This document shows, in pieces, positions 1-7,150 of a stretch of 13,364 nucleotides of DNA (the stretch's first letter is position 1; each line of letters starts with the position of its first letter). Below the pieces are notes generated by a model that did not search any database, was not told the origin of the DNA, and worked only from the letters and a program-made list of their open reading frames with translations. Position numbers and translations under genes: made by a program. The DNA comes from JAIXWP01 sp049318685 (GTDB lineage: Bacteria; Bacteroidota; Bacteroidia; Flavobacteriales_D; Sanyastnellaceae): the NCBI GenBank assembly GCA_049318685.1, contig JBMOFW010000070.1, positions 1-13,364 of the forward strand, in the 5' to 3' direction.

Positions 1-2083
1 TCGGATTCTTTTTCAAATAGTCTATCGTGCAGTACAAGCGGTTTGCGTTGCGGTATTTATCGCGAAAGTGAACGAAATAATCCCCCATCACCATGGTATC
101 GCCTTTGAAGATGATCATATCTTCATTGTTGTTGAACTCATCGCTCAACTGCGCTACGTTTCCTTTTTGATTTTGAGAAATGAAAAAGTTTTGACTTGTA
201 CTAATTACTGCGCCGATAATCAGCAGAGCAAAACCGATATGCGCCACGCTCGCCCCAATATGATCTAATTTTCCTTTTAAGATGCGAAAACCATAATCGG
301 CATTGGCTACCAAAGCAAAGAAAGAAGCGAAGATCAGCGCATATAAAGGGCCACTATTTGTGTCAAATGCGATGAAGAAGCCCAAAGAAATTGTAATGAC
401 GAATGCAATCAACAAGCTAAATCCAATTTTTTTGGCAAATTCTCCAAAATGAGTGCTCTTGTATTTCAAGAATTGTCCAATCGCTACAATCATGAAAAGC
501 ACAAAAGCCAATGGCACTTGAATGCGATGATAGGCATGGAATCTTTCCTTTTCAGCCGGTGCTGCGAAATTGTGCTCAGACAATCGCTTCAACCATTCCC
601 ATTGCGTCGACTCATGCGCTGCTTTGAATGTATCTTCAAATGGGGCCAAGAAAATATTGCCCACGTTCACACTGGTTTGTACTGTAATGTGCACTGCGGA
701 TAAAGTCAATACCAAAGCACCAATAAACATCCAAAACTCTCTACTCCAAAGCGCTTCTTCCTGCTCTGCTGATACTTTAAAATTTTTGCGATATCCAATA
801 TATAGGACTACGGCAGAAATGGCAATGAAAATCAATGTCAAGGCAGGAATATAGGTATTTGCTCCCGGAAGTAATTTTTCCTGATCAGCAACGGATGTAT
901 CATTTCCGGTCATCAATGTGCCGATTGCAATTAAAAATAGTATCGCACAAGTCGCCAAGTAAATCGTTTTCCACTTTTTATTGGCGGCCATAAGCCATGT
1001 TGCCAAGGCAGTAAAGAACAACAGATACACGAGCAATTGAGCAAGAATACCGCTATCCACAAAGGAGTGAACGCTGCTATCTCCCAATACACCACTTCGT
1101 GTAAGAAAAGTAGAATACAACACTAAAATGAACGTGCTCATGGTTAAAATGAGCGCGGAGAAAAGCGAAGTTTGTTTTCGTTGATTGATCACCAACAAGT
1201 GCGCAGCTGCAACGAATGTCAACCAGGGCACTAAAGAAGCATTCTCTACAGGGTCCCATGCCCAAAAACCGCCAAATCCCAATGCTTCATACGCCCAAGC
1301 TCCACCCATCAATATACCTGTGCCTAAAATCATGACACCAAAAAACGCCCATGGAATAGCCGGTTTTATCCATCCCGAACGATCGTTGCGCCAAAGTCCC
1401 GCTATTGCGTAGGCAAATGGAATCAACGTGGATGCAAAACCCAGAAACAAAGTTGGGGGGTGAATGGTCATCCAATAATTTTGAAGCAATGGATTCAATC
1501 CGCGACCATTTTGAAATAATGGAAGCGACATGTAATCCGGATTCATCGTCCATGGCAATCCGAAATTGGTAGGCGCTTCTCTGTTGAGCAAAAATGGGTT
1601 GCTACCAAACTGGAATTCGCCGAAGAAAACACCAAGCAACATCGAAGAAAGAAATACTTCTACAATGGCCACTACAGCCATCACCCAAGGCTCCCAATCT
1701 TTTGACCACTTGATCAGCAATACGCCAAGCACCACATGCCAGAAGGTCCACAGCAAGAAGCTTCCTTCCTGCCCTTCCCACATGCAGGACAACACATATT
1801 GCATGGGCATTTCATTGTTTAAGTGTTCCCAAACATATTTGTACTCATACATGTGTCCGGTGAGCATACCAAAAAGCGTTGCGATGATCGCTACAACGGA
1901 AAAAGCATGTATGTAAAAAGCCCAACGTGCTGGCTTTTTCCAGATCATTTCATGTTGATCCGAACGTGTTGACATGGAATAGGCAACAGTAGCAAAAATC
2001 GCGGATACGAAACTGAGAACAGTAAAAAAATTGCCCAGTTGTCCGGGCAATGTATTTTCATTGATATAATTGATTGCTTCCAT
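1..2083 (-). CDS. ccmF: Cytochrome c haem lyase CcmF (CcsA/CcmF family), 3' end outside window
   Basis: Integral membrane subunit of the System I haem lyase, which joins haem to CXXCH motifs of apocytochromes c on the outer face of the inner membrane. The frame is open from the ATG at 2083 to the left edge, giving about 694 residues with the C terminus missing. Visible family marks are an early membrane segment with SFLLWTFWH (about residue 110), the haem-ligand motif MTIHPPTLFLGF (about 204), the tryptophan-rich WWD motif GGFWAWDPVENASLVPWL (about 265-285), LTRSGVLGDSSVHSF (about 335) and AHIGFALLIIGA (about 610). The four conserved histidine regions therefore look intact in the visible part. 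The product is strongly hydrophobic, with many predicted spans. Its ATG shares one base with the ccmE stop codon (TAATG), so translation is probably coupled to ccmE. Identification is firm; the total length cannot be told. Confidence 0.95.
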   Translation of the reverse strand, partial: MEAINYINENTLPGQLGNFFTVLSFVSAIFATVAYSMSTRSDQHEMIWKKPARWAFYIHAFSVVAIIATLFGMLTGHMYEYKYVWEHLNNEMPMQYVLSCMWEGQEGSFLLWTFWHVVLGVLLIKWSKDWEPWVMAVVAIVEVFLSSMLLGVFFGEFQFGSNPFLLNREAPTNFGLPWTMNPDYMSLPLFQNGRGLNPLLQNYWMTIHPPTLFLGFASTLIPFAYAIAGLWRNDRSGWIKPAIPWAFFGVMILGTGILMGGAWAYEALGFGGFWAWDPVENASLVPWLTFVAAAHLLVINQRKQTSLFSALILTMSTFILVLYSTFLTRSGVLGDSSVHSFVDSGILAQLLVYLLFFTALATWLMAANKKWKTIYLATCAILFLIAIGTLMTGNDTSVADQEKLLPGANTYIPALTLIFIAISAVVLYIGYRKNFKVSAEQEEALWSREFWMFIGALVLTLSAVHITVQTSVNVGNIFLAPFEDTFKAAHESTQWEWLKRLSEHNFAAPAEKERFHAYHRIQVPLAFVLFMIVAIGQFLKYKSTHFGEFAKKIGFSLLIAFVITISLGFFIAFDTNSGPLYALIFASFFALVANADYGFRILKGKLDHIGASVAHIGFALLIIGAVISTSQNFFISQNQKGNVAQLSDEFNNNEDMIIFKGDTMVMGDYFVHFRDKYRNANRLYCTIDYLKKNP

Positions 2084-2487
2084 TATTGCTGCGCTGTTTC
2101 TAAAGAGTGCTTTTGATCATTATACTTAGAAGGACATTTCATTTGAATGTCATTCGCATGAAAAGCACCATTTTCATATTTCCCCAACAAGGTCACTTTC
2201 TCAGAAAATTTAAGTCCATCGGGTTGACCTTTTTCATAATGCAAGAACACTTTTTCTGAATGACCACTGCTGTCTATTACGCTAAACTTGGTCAAATTGG
2301 CATCCACCTTGGGATCATATTCAATCGGCTGCGTTTTGTCGAGTGTACCTGTAATACGCACATCATCTCCAGAATTTGCTTTGGCCCCTTGAAAGGTGGT
2401 GCTCGGCACGGTTCCTACGTAGACTGACAACAAAATTCCGGAAACCACTGCGACGAGAATGATGAGAATAATATTTGTCTTTTTCAT
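2083..2487 (-). CDS. ccmE: Cytochrome c-type haem chaperone CcmE, cysteine (CxxxY) type
   Basis: Membrane-anchored periplasmic haem chaperone that accepts haem from the CcmC/CcmD complex and passes it to CcmF. The 134-residue product has one N-terminal membrane anchor (about residues 5-25) and then a beta-rich region matching the CcmE OB fold: VRITGTLD (43-50), a FSV-D strand pair, VTLLGKYENGAFHANDIQMKC. In the usual proteobacterial family the haem is bound by the histidine of a HxxxY motif (HDENY); here the equivalent site reads C118-P-S-K-Y122, so the histidine is replaced by cysteine while the tyrosine is kept. A cysteine-type CcmE is known from Desulfovibrio-like and archaeal Ccm systems, so this is a recognised variant and not damage. 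The start overlaps the ccmD stop (ATGA) and the stop overlaps the ccmF start, placing it firmly in the operon. Confidence 0.93.
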   Translation of the reverse strand: MKKTNIILIILVAVVSGILLSVYVGTVPSTTFQGAKANSGDDVRITGTLDKTQPIEYDPKVDANLTKFSVIDSSGHSEKVFLHYEKGQPDGLKFSEKVTLLGKYENGAFHANDIQMKCPSKYNDQKHSLETAQQ

Positions 2488-2702
2488 TCGGCTTTATGCT
2501 TTTGTTCCAACTTCTTCACACGACGATCAAGGAGAAAAATAAACGTGAGCAATCCGCTAAGCACGATTGCAGCCACGGCAATGACTACTTTAATTTTTCC
2601 ACTTTGGTAAAAATACTCTTCCAGATTGCTCTCGGCAAGTGACGTCAAAGAGAGCATTGTAAACAGGAAAAGGAAACCCAATTTTTTAATCATTGTTCTC
2701 AT
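2484..2702 (-). CDS. ccmD: CcmD-like small membrane protein
   Basis: Small protein of the cytochrome c maturation operon, in the place where ccmD is expected between ccmC and ccmE. The 72-residue product has a possible N-terminal signal segment (residues about 6-24, ending near LAESN), a short periplasmic stretch, one membrane span (about 38-58, IKVVIAVAAIVLSGLLTFIFLL) and a charged cytoplasmic tail DRRVKKLEQKHKAE. Short CcmD proteins have this layout of one span and a basic C-terminal tail; they stabilise the CcmC-haem-CcmE complex. Two ATG codons are possible, at 2702 and at 2693. The first overlaps the end of ccmC by 17 bases and the second by 8; I kept the longer form but cannot decide. 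The assignment rests on topology and position more than on sequence motifs, because CcmD is poorly conserved. Confidence 0.75.
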   Translation of the reverse strand: MRTMIKKLGFLFLFTMLSLTSLAESNLEEYFYQSGKIKVVIAVAAIVLSGLLTFIFLLDRRVKKLEQKHKAE

Positions 2703-3756
2703 TTTTTTGTTCTAAAACACGAATTCGGAGATTGATGGAATACAACCAATATCCGAGAAGGATATATCCCAACACGGCCGGATAAAACACCGAGCGCAAG
2801 GAGCTATCCAAATCATAAGACGAAAATGCCGGATTACCGCTTTTTCCGGGATGCAATCCTTCAGCGAATCGCGGCATTACCATCAATAAAATCACCAACA
2901 AGATAAAGGCGAAAATGTTGAATATAGCTGATAATCTTGCTTTTTTCTCTTCATCGGCGATGGCCCCACGAAGAATAAAAAAAGCAGCGTACATGATAAA
3001 TACGACCAGTGCACCATTGAGTTGTGGATCATTGGTCCACCAATCTCCCCAAGTAAATCTCGCCCAAATAGACCCTGTGATCAATCCAAGAATGCAAAAC
3101 ACCAATCCGGTATGAGCACTCATGGCTGCTTTGGTATCGTGCAAGACTACTTTCGCATAATTCATGGCCATATCAGATGGATCGCTTCGGCCAGACGTAT
3201 TCAATACGCGAATGCTTTGAGCGAATGAAATTCCCATCAAAACAAACATGGTAAACCACATCGGCACGTGCCACATCAAATTTCGAATACTTTCAAAAAT
3301 GATGACCTGAAATGGATAACCAAACCCTTTGTGTTCGTCATTGACGACCTTCACCACATTGGCTGCGCTAGGACGGAAATTCTCCACTATGACAAAACCG
3401 GCTACCTCAATGGGTTTTTGGACATAAATTGTTCCATCTACAGCGGTATTCGCGTAAAAACCAATATCCTTAGAACTAATGGAATCCGGCAAAACAACAG
3501 ATACTTTCACATGATTTGGATCGATTACCTGATCGATGCGACAGCTGAAAAAGGATGTAGAGTCAACGGCCACAAACACTTGAAGGTCTGTTTCATCGAA
3601 ATGCGTATTGTATCCAGTAAAGGTGAATGTATTGGATCCGGGTGTGATTTTATCCACATCTACGTCCAATCCCCCGGGGATGAGCGGATGATAAAGGGAC
3701 ATGATCACGGTGTACGCGAGAAGTAGAACGGTAACAATCTTGAGCCAGGTCTTCAT
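2686..3756 (-). CDS. ccmC: Haem exporter/ligation protein CcmC (CcsA family) with extra N-terminal extracytoplasmic domain
   Basis: Membrane protein that presents haem to CcmE. The 356-residue product contains a CcmC core from about residue 155 on: MWHVPMWF with the first haem-ligand histidine H163, a tryptophan-rich WWD-like motif WGDWWTNDPQL (236-246), and the second histidine H302 in EGLHPGKSGN. Five spans can be read in the core, plus one N-terminal span (about 5-22). Typical CcmC proteins are about 220-250 residues; the excess here is an insertion of roughly 120 residues (about 30-148) between the first span and the HVP motif. It is beta-rich, with ITPGSNTFTFTGYNTHF and later VSVVLP, reminiscent of an Ig-like or IPT/TIG-like fold (inference). 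The WWD motif lacks the usual second aromatic (WTND instead of WxWD). The gene starts 21 bases after ccmB and overlaps ccmD. Confidence 0.9.
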   Translation of the reverse strand: MKTWLKIVTVLLLAYTVIMSLYHPLIPGGLDVDVDKITPGSNTFTFTGYNTHFDETDLQVFVAVDSTSFFSCRIDQVIDPNHVKVSVVLPDSISSKDIGFYANTAVDGTIYVQKPIEVAGFVIVENFRPSAANVVKVVNDEHKGFGYPFQVIIFESIRNLMWHVPMWFTMFVLMGISFAQSIRVLNTSGRSDPSDMAMNYAKVVLHDTKAAMSAHTGLVFCILGLITGSIWARFTWGDWWTNDPQLNGALVVFIMYAAFFILRGAIADEEKKARLSAIFNIFAFILLVILLMVMPRFAEGLHPGKSGNPAFSSYDLDSSLRSVFYPAVLGYILLGYWLYSINLRIRVLEQKNENND

Positions 3757-3772
3757 GCAAATTTTCCTTGGG

Positions 3773-3780
3773 CAAATTTA
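3773..3780 (-). promoter_or_regulatory. Possible Bacteroidota -7 element upstream of ccmC
   Basis: On the minus strand the 8-mer TAAATTTG overlaps the ccmB stop codon and fits the Bacteroidota -7 consensus TAnnTTTG exactly; a TTG lies 21 bases upstream at a fitting -33 distance. An AAGGAA stretch sits between it and the ccmC ATG and could be a weak ribosome binding site. This could be an internal promoter for ccmC onward, but such a short motif also occurs by chance in AT-rich DNA, so the call is tentative. Confidence 0.25.
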
Positions 3781-4440
3781 TTCGCGCCAAAGGTAGGGGA
3801 ACAAGAGCAAGGAAAGAACTAAAGAAGCCCCATTTAGAATTATTAATACCAACAGATTTAATCCATTTTCTAACCATGTCATGCCTAAGATCGCGCCTGT
3901 AGTAAAGCGAACAATTGTAATGAGCATAGGAATGACTACAGGAAATCCAAGAATGGCGACCAATCCAACCCCCGCGCCTGATTTGTAAGCCAAACCGGAT
4001 ATAAAGGTGAGTGTGATACCGAGACCAGTGCTCCCTAATAAAAGTCCGAGTAAAAATTGACCAAAATCAGCATGGAGAAGCACTTTGTCTCCAAAAAATA
4101 AGAGAAAAAAAGCCAGACTTATGAGATTTAGAACAGCGACGAGCAAAGCGTTGTAAAGCGCCTTGGAAAGCATCACATCGCGCGGTGAAGCCAATGAATA
4201 CAAATACAACTGTGTGCCATTGCCTTCCTGTTGAAATGTCTTTTGCATGGCATTGAATGCGGTAAAAAGTCCGGTGATCCAAATTAAGCCACCCCAAACC
4301 CGCTCGCTATCAATGGATTCAAATGCCAAATAGCACACAAAAACAGTGGAAAGTACAAACATCATCACACCGGCTAAGGCGTGCTTTTGCCGAAGCTCTT
4401 GACGCAATTCTTTTTTCCACAAAGCACTAAAAGCTGACAT
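3778..4440 (-). CDS. ccmB: Haem exporter CcmB (ABC-2 type permease)
   Basis: Membrane subunit of the CcmAB ABC transporter, which drives release of haem-loaded CcmE from CcmC. From the preferred ATG the product has 220 residues, the usual CcmB length. It begins with an amphipathic segment KKELRQELRQKHALAGV, which matches the KELRxExRQ...L..V pattern of the family, followed by about six hydrophobic spans (for example FVLSTVFVCYLAF, LLVAVLNLISLAFFLLFF, FLLGLLLGSTGLGITLTFISGL). The loop region with GTQLYLYSLASPRDVMLSKALYN after the second span is also typical. A longer reading frame begins at 4485, adding 15 residues (including NWYYLRD). I prefer 4440 because the extension covers a candidate promoter for the divergent gene and does not resemble the family. 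It is the first gene of the ccm operon in this window; ccmA, which would supply the ATPase, is not next to it. Confidence 0.9.
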   Translation of the reverse strand: MSAFSALWKKELRQELRQKHALAGVMMFVLSTVFVCYLAFESIDSERVWGGLIWITGLFTAFNAMQKTFQQEGNGTQLYLYSLASPRDVMLSKALYNALLVAVLNLISLAFFLLFFGDKVLLHADFGQFLLGLLLGSTGLGITLTFISGLAYKSGAGVGLVAILGFPVVIPMLITIVRFTTGAILGMTWLENGLNLLVLIILNGASLVLSLLLFPYLWRE

Positions 4441-4470
4441 GTCGCGAAGGTAGTACCAATTCTGTTTGAT

Positions 4471-4478
4471 TATGTTTG
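4471..4478 (+). promoter_or_regulatory. Possible -7 promoter element of the PPIase-sirtuin unit
   Basis: The 8-mer TATGTTTG fits the Bacteroidota consensus TAnnTTTG exactly and lies 20 bases before the ATG of the divergent PPIase gene, which would leave a leader of roughly 15 bases. I see no clear TTG or TTTG at the expected -33 distance, so only half the promoter is supported. Confidence 0.4.
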
Positions 4479-4498
4479 CAGTCATTAATTAACCCGAA

Positions 4499-6463
4499 AT
4501 GCGCCTTATTACTCTTTTTGCGGCTTTGGCCTGCACTCTCAATGTCCTCGGCCAATCCGTTGAACATCTCTTTGCTCCCATTATCTACATAAAATCTGAT
4601 GCTGCGTCTTTGCAATATGATGAAAACGAAGATTACCTCCGGTCTTATGGGTATTCTGAATACTCATTAACCTACAAAAATGCAGCCTACCGATTGGGAA
4701 CCAATTTCATGGATGAGCCCGGCAGTATGCAACAACTGCGTGAATCCATTGACGGTGAAATAAAATCTTCACCTTCTATCGAAGTCATTGCTTTCGAAGA
4801 GTATAAAAACTTCTTATTGATTCAAATACGCGACAATGCAAATCAAGCCCAAGACTCGGTGCGTGCACGCCATATCTTACTCGACGGCACCGATAGTGAT
4901 AGAGCGACTTTGATGGCGCGCGCAGATTCGATTAAAAAGGTCATCGAACAAAAAAACAATTTCGAAGACATGGCCTTTCTTTATGGAACTGATGGCACGA
5001 GCACCATTGGAGGTGATTTGGGATATTTCACCAAAGGCATGATGGTAAAACCCTTTGAAGATGCTTGTTTCGATGGAAAAATTGGAGAAGTTCAAATCAT
5101 CGAAACCGAATTTGGAATTCACTTGGTGCAAGTAACAGATTTCATTAAAGCACCATTACAACAAGATATGAATAGCGGCACTTTTGTCGAATTGGCTTTG
5201 TCCATTGCCTACAATGACTTTATGGTGAATATCAATGGTATTTTCGAGGGACGAGATAAAATCGATTTGAATCGCTTGAAATCACTCATCGATAGCATTA
5301 CGTTACTCAAGCCGAGTGAAGCGGACGCAATAATGGGATACCCAATTTCAGAACGGACATACAAAGCGATTTCGGATCAGGCGATCAATGAAGGAAATGA
5401 AGACCTTTTCTATATGGTCGATGCGATGTATTCCTCGCAATTCAATTTTACCGAATATTTTAATCTGCGTAAAAATTACCGTTCTGCGTACTACAGTTTG
5501 AATGATTACTGCGAATTGATTTTTAACGAAGAAAGTAAAAGTGATTTGAGTCGCATGCGTGCATTGAGTTTTGTTTCCAATGAGTTTGAGTACTTGAATG
5601 AAGCAATTCCTGGTATTCAAGATAAATTCTATGCGGCAATCAGTGCTGAAATTTACAGTGATTCTGCTTTTGTAATTGGCTTTAATATTCTGGATTATGA
5701 GACCGGTATGTGTCAAATTGACTACATGACCATATCCTACAATTCCTATTCTGACTTCATGCAATTTGAGCATAAAAATGGTGTCTGGCATCCAATAAAA
5801 CTCGCTTTGCCTGCGGCAATTTCGAATTTACCTGTTGGCAACGGATGGAACATGGAAGAAAATTTTTCAAACGATGTCATGATCATCAATTCTTCTACTA
5901 CGAACACATATTATATCAAGCATAAGAAAAGCGCGCGTTCGGATTGGAGTGAAATCAGCACAATTCCATTTGATTCTGCCCCTTATTACCTTGTTACTAC
6001 AGGAGCGGATGTTGACGACCAACTCATTTTCTCCTCAGGCAATTTTTATTTCCCGGAATGGACAGGAAAGCAATTGGAAAAAATCAATGCGGTATCAGCA
6101 GCCATGAAGGCCAATGGAAGCACGTTTGACTGTGGTGAATCTGCTTACTTTGGTGAAGACAATCATGTTGTTCTACCAGATGGTAGCTGCTGCATGCCTT
6201 CAAGTTTGAGCGAAGAGATTAATCGTTCGACAATCAGTAAAGAACGCGCCATTACAACCCGTTTGAATGAATTGGACATTGACAATGATGGTCAATTTGA
6301 ATATTTCGTGTATACCGTTTCGAATGGCAAAATAGTCGATGCTTCTGGAGTTGAATTTGAAAACGGCGTACTCGTTTCGATTCCCAAAAAGAAGCTGCTT
6401 GGTTTCCTCAAAAATCACCGCCAAGCCGTTAATCTTTGTTTGTATTCATTAATGAAATATTGA
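4499..6463 (+). CDS. Secreted parvulin-type peptidyl-prolyl cis-trans isomerase with a large unrecognised C-terminal region
   Basis: Predicted extracytoplasmic folding factor of 654 residues. A Sec signal peptide is visible (MRLITLFAALACTLNVLG, cleavage probably before QS at 19). After a linker of about 100 residues there is one parvulin (rotamase) domain at about 121-213, with VRARHILL (H125), GGDLGYFTKG (171-180), VKPFEDACFDGKIGEV and FGIHLVQV (H208), all expected family positions. SurA- and PrsA-like proteins use such domains on unfolded outer-membrane or secreted proteins. The remaining 430 or so residues match nothing I recognise; near the end (about 590) there is LDIDNDGQFEYFVY, which resembles a DxDxDG calcium-binding or FG-GAP-like loop. 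The stop codon shares one base with the following sirtuin start. The ATG at 4499 gives a clean signal peptide, so the start is well supported. The cargo is unknown. Confidence 0.85.
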   Translation: MRLITLFAALACTLNVLGQSVEHLFAPIIYIKSDAASLQYDENEDYLRSYGYSEYSLTYKNAAYRLGTNFMDEPGSMQQLRESIDGEIKSSPSIEVIAFEEYKNFLLIQIRDNANQAQDSVRARHILLDGTDSDRATLMARADSIKKVIEQKNNFEDMAFLYGTDGTSTIGGDLGYFTKGMMVKPFEDACFDGKIGEVQIIETEFGIHLVQVTDFIKAPLQQDMNSGTFVELALSIAYNDFMVNINGIFEGRDKIDLNRLKSLIDSITLLKPSEADAIMGYPISERTYKAISDQAINEGNEDLFYMVDAMYSSQFNFTEYFNLRKNYRSAYYSLNDYCELIFNEESKSDLSRMRALSFVSNEFEYLNEAIPGIQDKFYAAISAEIYSDSAFVIGFNILDYETGMCQIDYMTISYNSYSDFMQFEHKNGVWHPIKLALPAAISNLPVGNGWNMEENFSNDVMIINSSTTNTYYIKHKKSARSDWSEISTIPFDSAPYYLVTTGADVDDQLIFSSGNFYFPEWTGKQLEKINAVSAAMKANGSTFDCGESAYFGEDNHVVLPDGSCCMPSSLSEEINRSTISKERAITTRLNELDIDNDGQFEYFVYTVSNGKIVDASGVEFENGVLVSIPKKKLLGFLKNHRQAVNLCLYSLMKY

Positions 6464-7149
6464 TGAAAAAATTAGTGGTGCTTACAGGAGCGGGAATGAG
6501 CGCCGAAAGCGGCATTCCCACCTTTCGCGGAGCGGATGGTCTCTGGGAAAACCACCGCATCGTGGATGTAGCCTCGCCTGAAGGATGGCAGCGGGATCCA
6601 CTTTTGGTCCTTGAGTTTTATAACCAACGACGGAAGCGTATATTGGAAGTTAAGCCCAATCGTGGACATGAGATTTTAGTGGAGTTAGAAAGCCATTTCG
6701 ATGTGCATATCATCACGCAAAACATCGACAATTTGCACGAACGCGCAGGCAGTTCCAACGTCTTGCATCTGCATGGCGAAATCACCAAAGCGCGAAGCAC
6801 CGCCAACCCCAATTTCGTTACTGAAATAACCGGATGGGAATTAAAATGGGGTGATCGATGTCCATTGGGTGCGCAATTGCGGCCCCATATTGTTTGGTTT
6901 GGTGAAGCTGTCCCAATGATTGGTCCAGCCGCTGAGATTTGCAGCGAGGCCGACCTATTTGTAGTTGTAGGTACATCCCTTCAAGTTTATCCTGCGGCGT
7001 CTTTGATTTACGAAACACGGCCGGATATTCCTCAATACATCGTAGATCCGAGTGCGGAGACGCTGGAGAACACCCACCGACTCAAAGCCATTCCGAAAGG
7101 TGCATCCGAAGGGTTGTTATTGCTAAAACAGGCTTTGCTGTCCCATTGA
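6463..7149 (+). CDS. cobB: NAD-dependent protein deacylase, Sir2 family (CobB-like, SIRT5-type)
   Basis: Cytoplasmic sirtuin that removes acyl groups from lysines using NAD+. The 228-residue product shows all core motifs: GAGMSAESGIPTFRG (9-23), TQNIDNLHERAGS (85-97), catalytic H104 in HLHGE, WFGEAVP (145-151), VVGTSLQVYPAA (168-179). Residues Y53 and R56 in FYNQRR match the YxxR pair that in SIRT5 and bacterial CobB recognises succinyl or malonyl groups, so desuccinylase or demalonylase activity is likely (inference). The four zinc-ribbon cysteines are nearly all absent; only C133 in DRCPLGAQLRPHIVWFGE remains, so the small domain probably folds without zinc. An upstream in-frame codon exists at 6436, but the ATG at 6463 starts directly at MKKLVVLTGAG and overlaps the PPIase stop as TGATG, indicating coupled translation. 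Confidence 0.93.
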   Translation: MKKLVVLTGAGMSAESGIPTFRGADGLWENHRIVDVASPEGWQRDPLLVLEFYNQRRKRILEVKPNRGHEILVELESHFDVHIITQNIDNLHERAGSSNVLHLHGEITKARSTANPNFVTEITGWELKWGDRCPLGAQLRPHIVWFGEAVPMIGPAAEICSEADLFVVVGTSLQVYPAASLIYETRPDIPQYIVDPSAETLENTHRLKAIPKGASEGLLLLKQALLSH

Positions 7150-7150
7150 T

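Noticed and set aside
449..1916. Several plus-strand and minus-strand reading frames of 60-116 codons between 68 and 1916
   Set aside because: They lie antisense to or in other frames of the ccmF coding sequence, have no domain-like pattern, and ccmF runs unbroken through the whole stretch with family motifs.
3268..3726. A 152-codon plus-strand frame across ccmC
   Set aside because: Antisense shadow of the extracytoplasmic insert of ccmC; the minus-strand protein has clear CcmC motifs.
5348..5791. A 147-codon minus-strand frame inside the PPIase gene
   Set aside because: It is antisense to a continuous plus-strand gene; its composition looks like a mirrored coding frame, with no signal peptide or motif.
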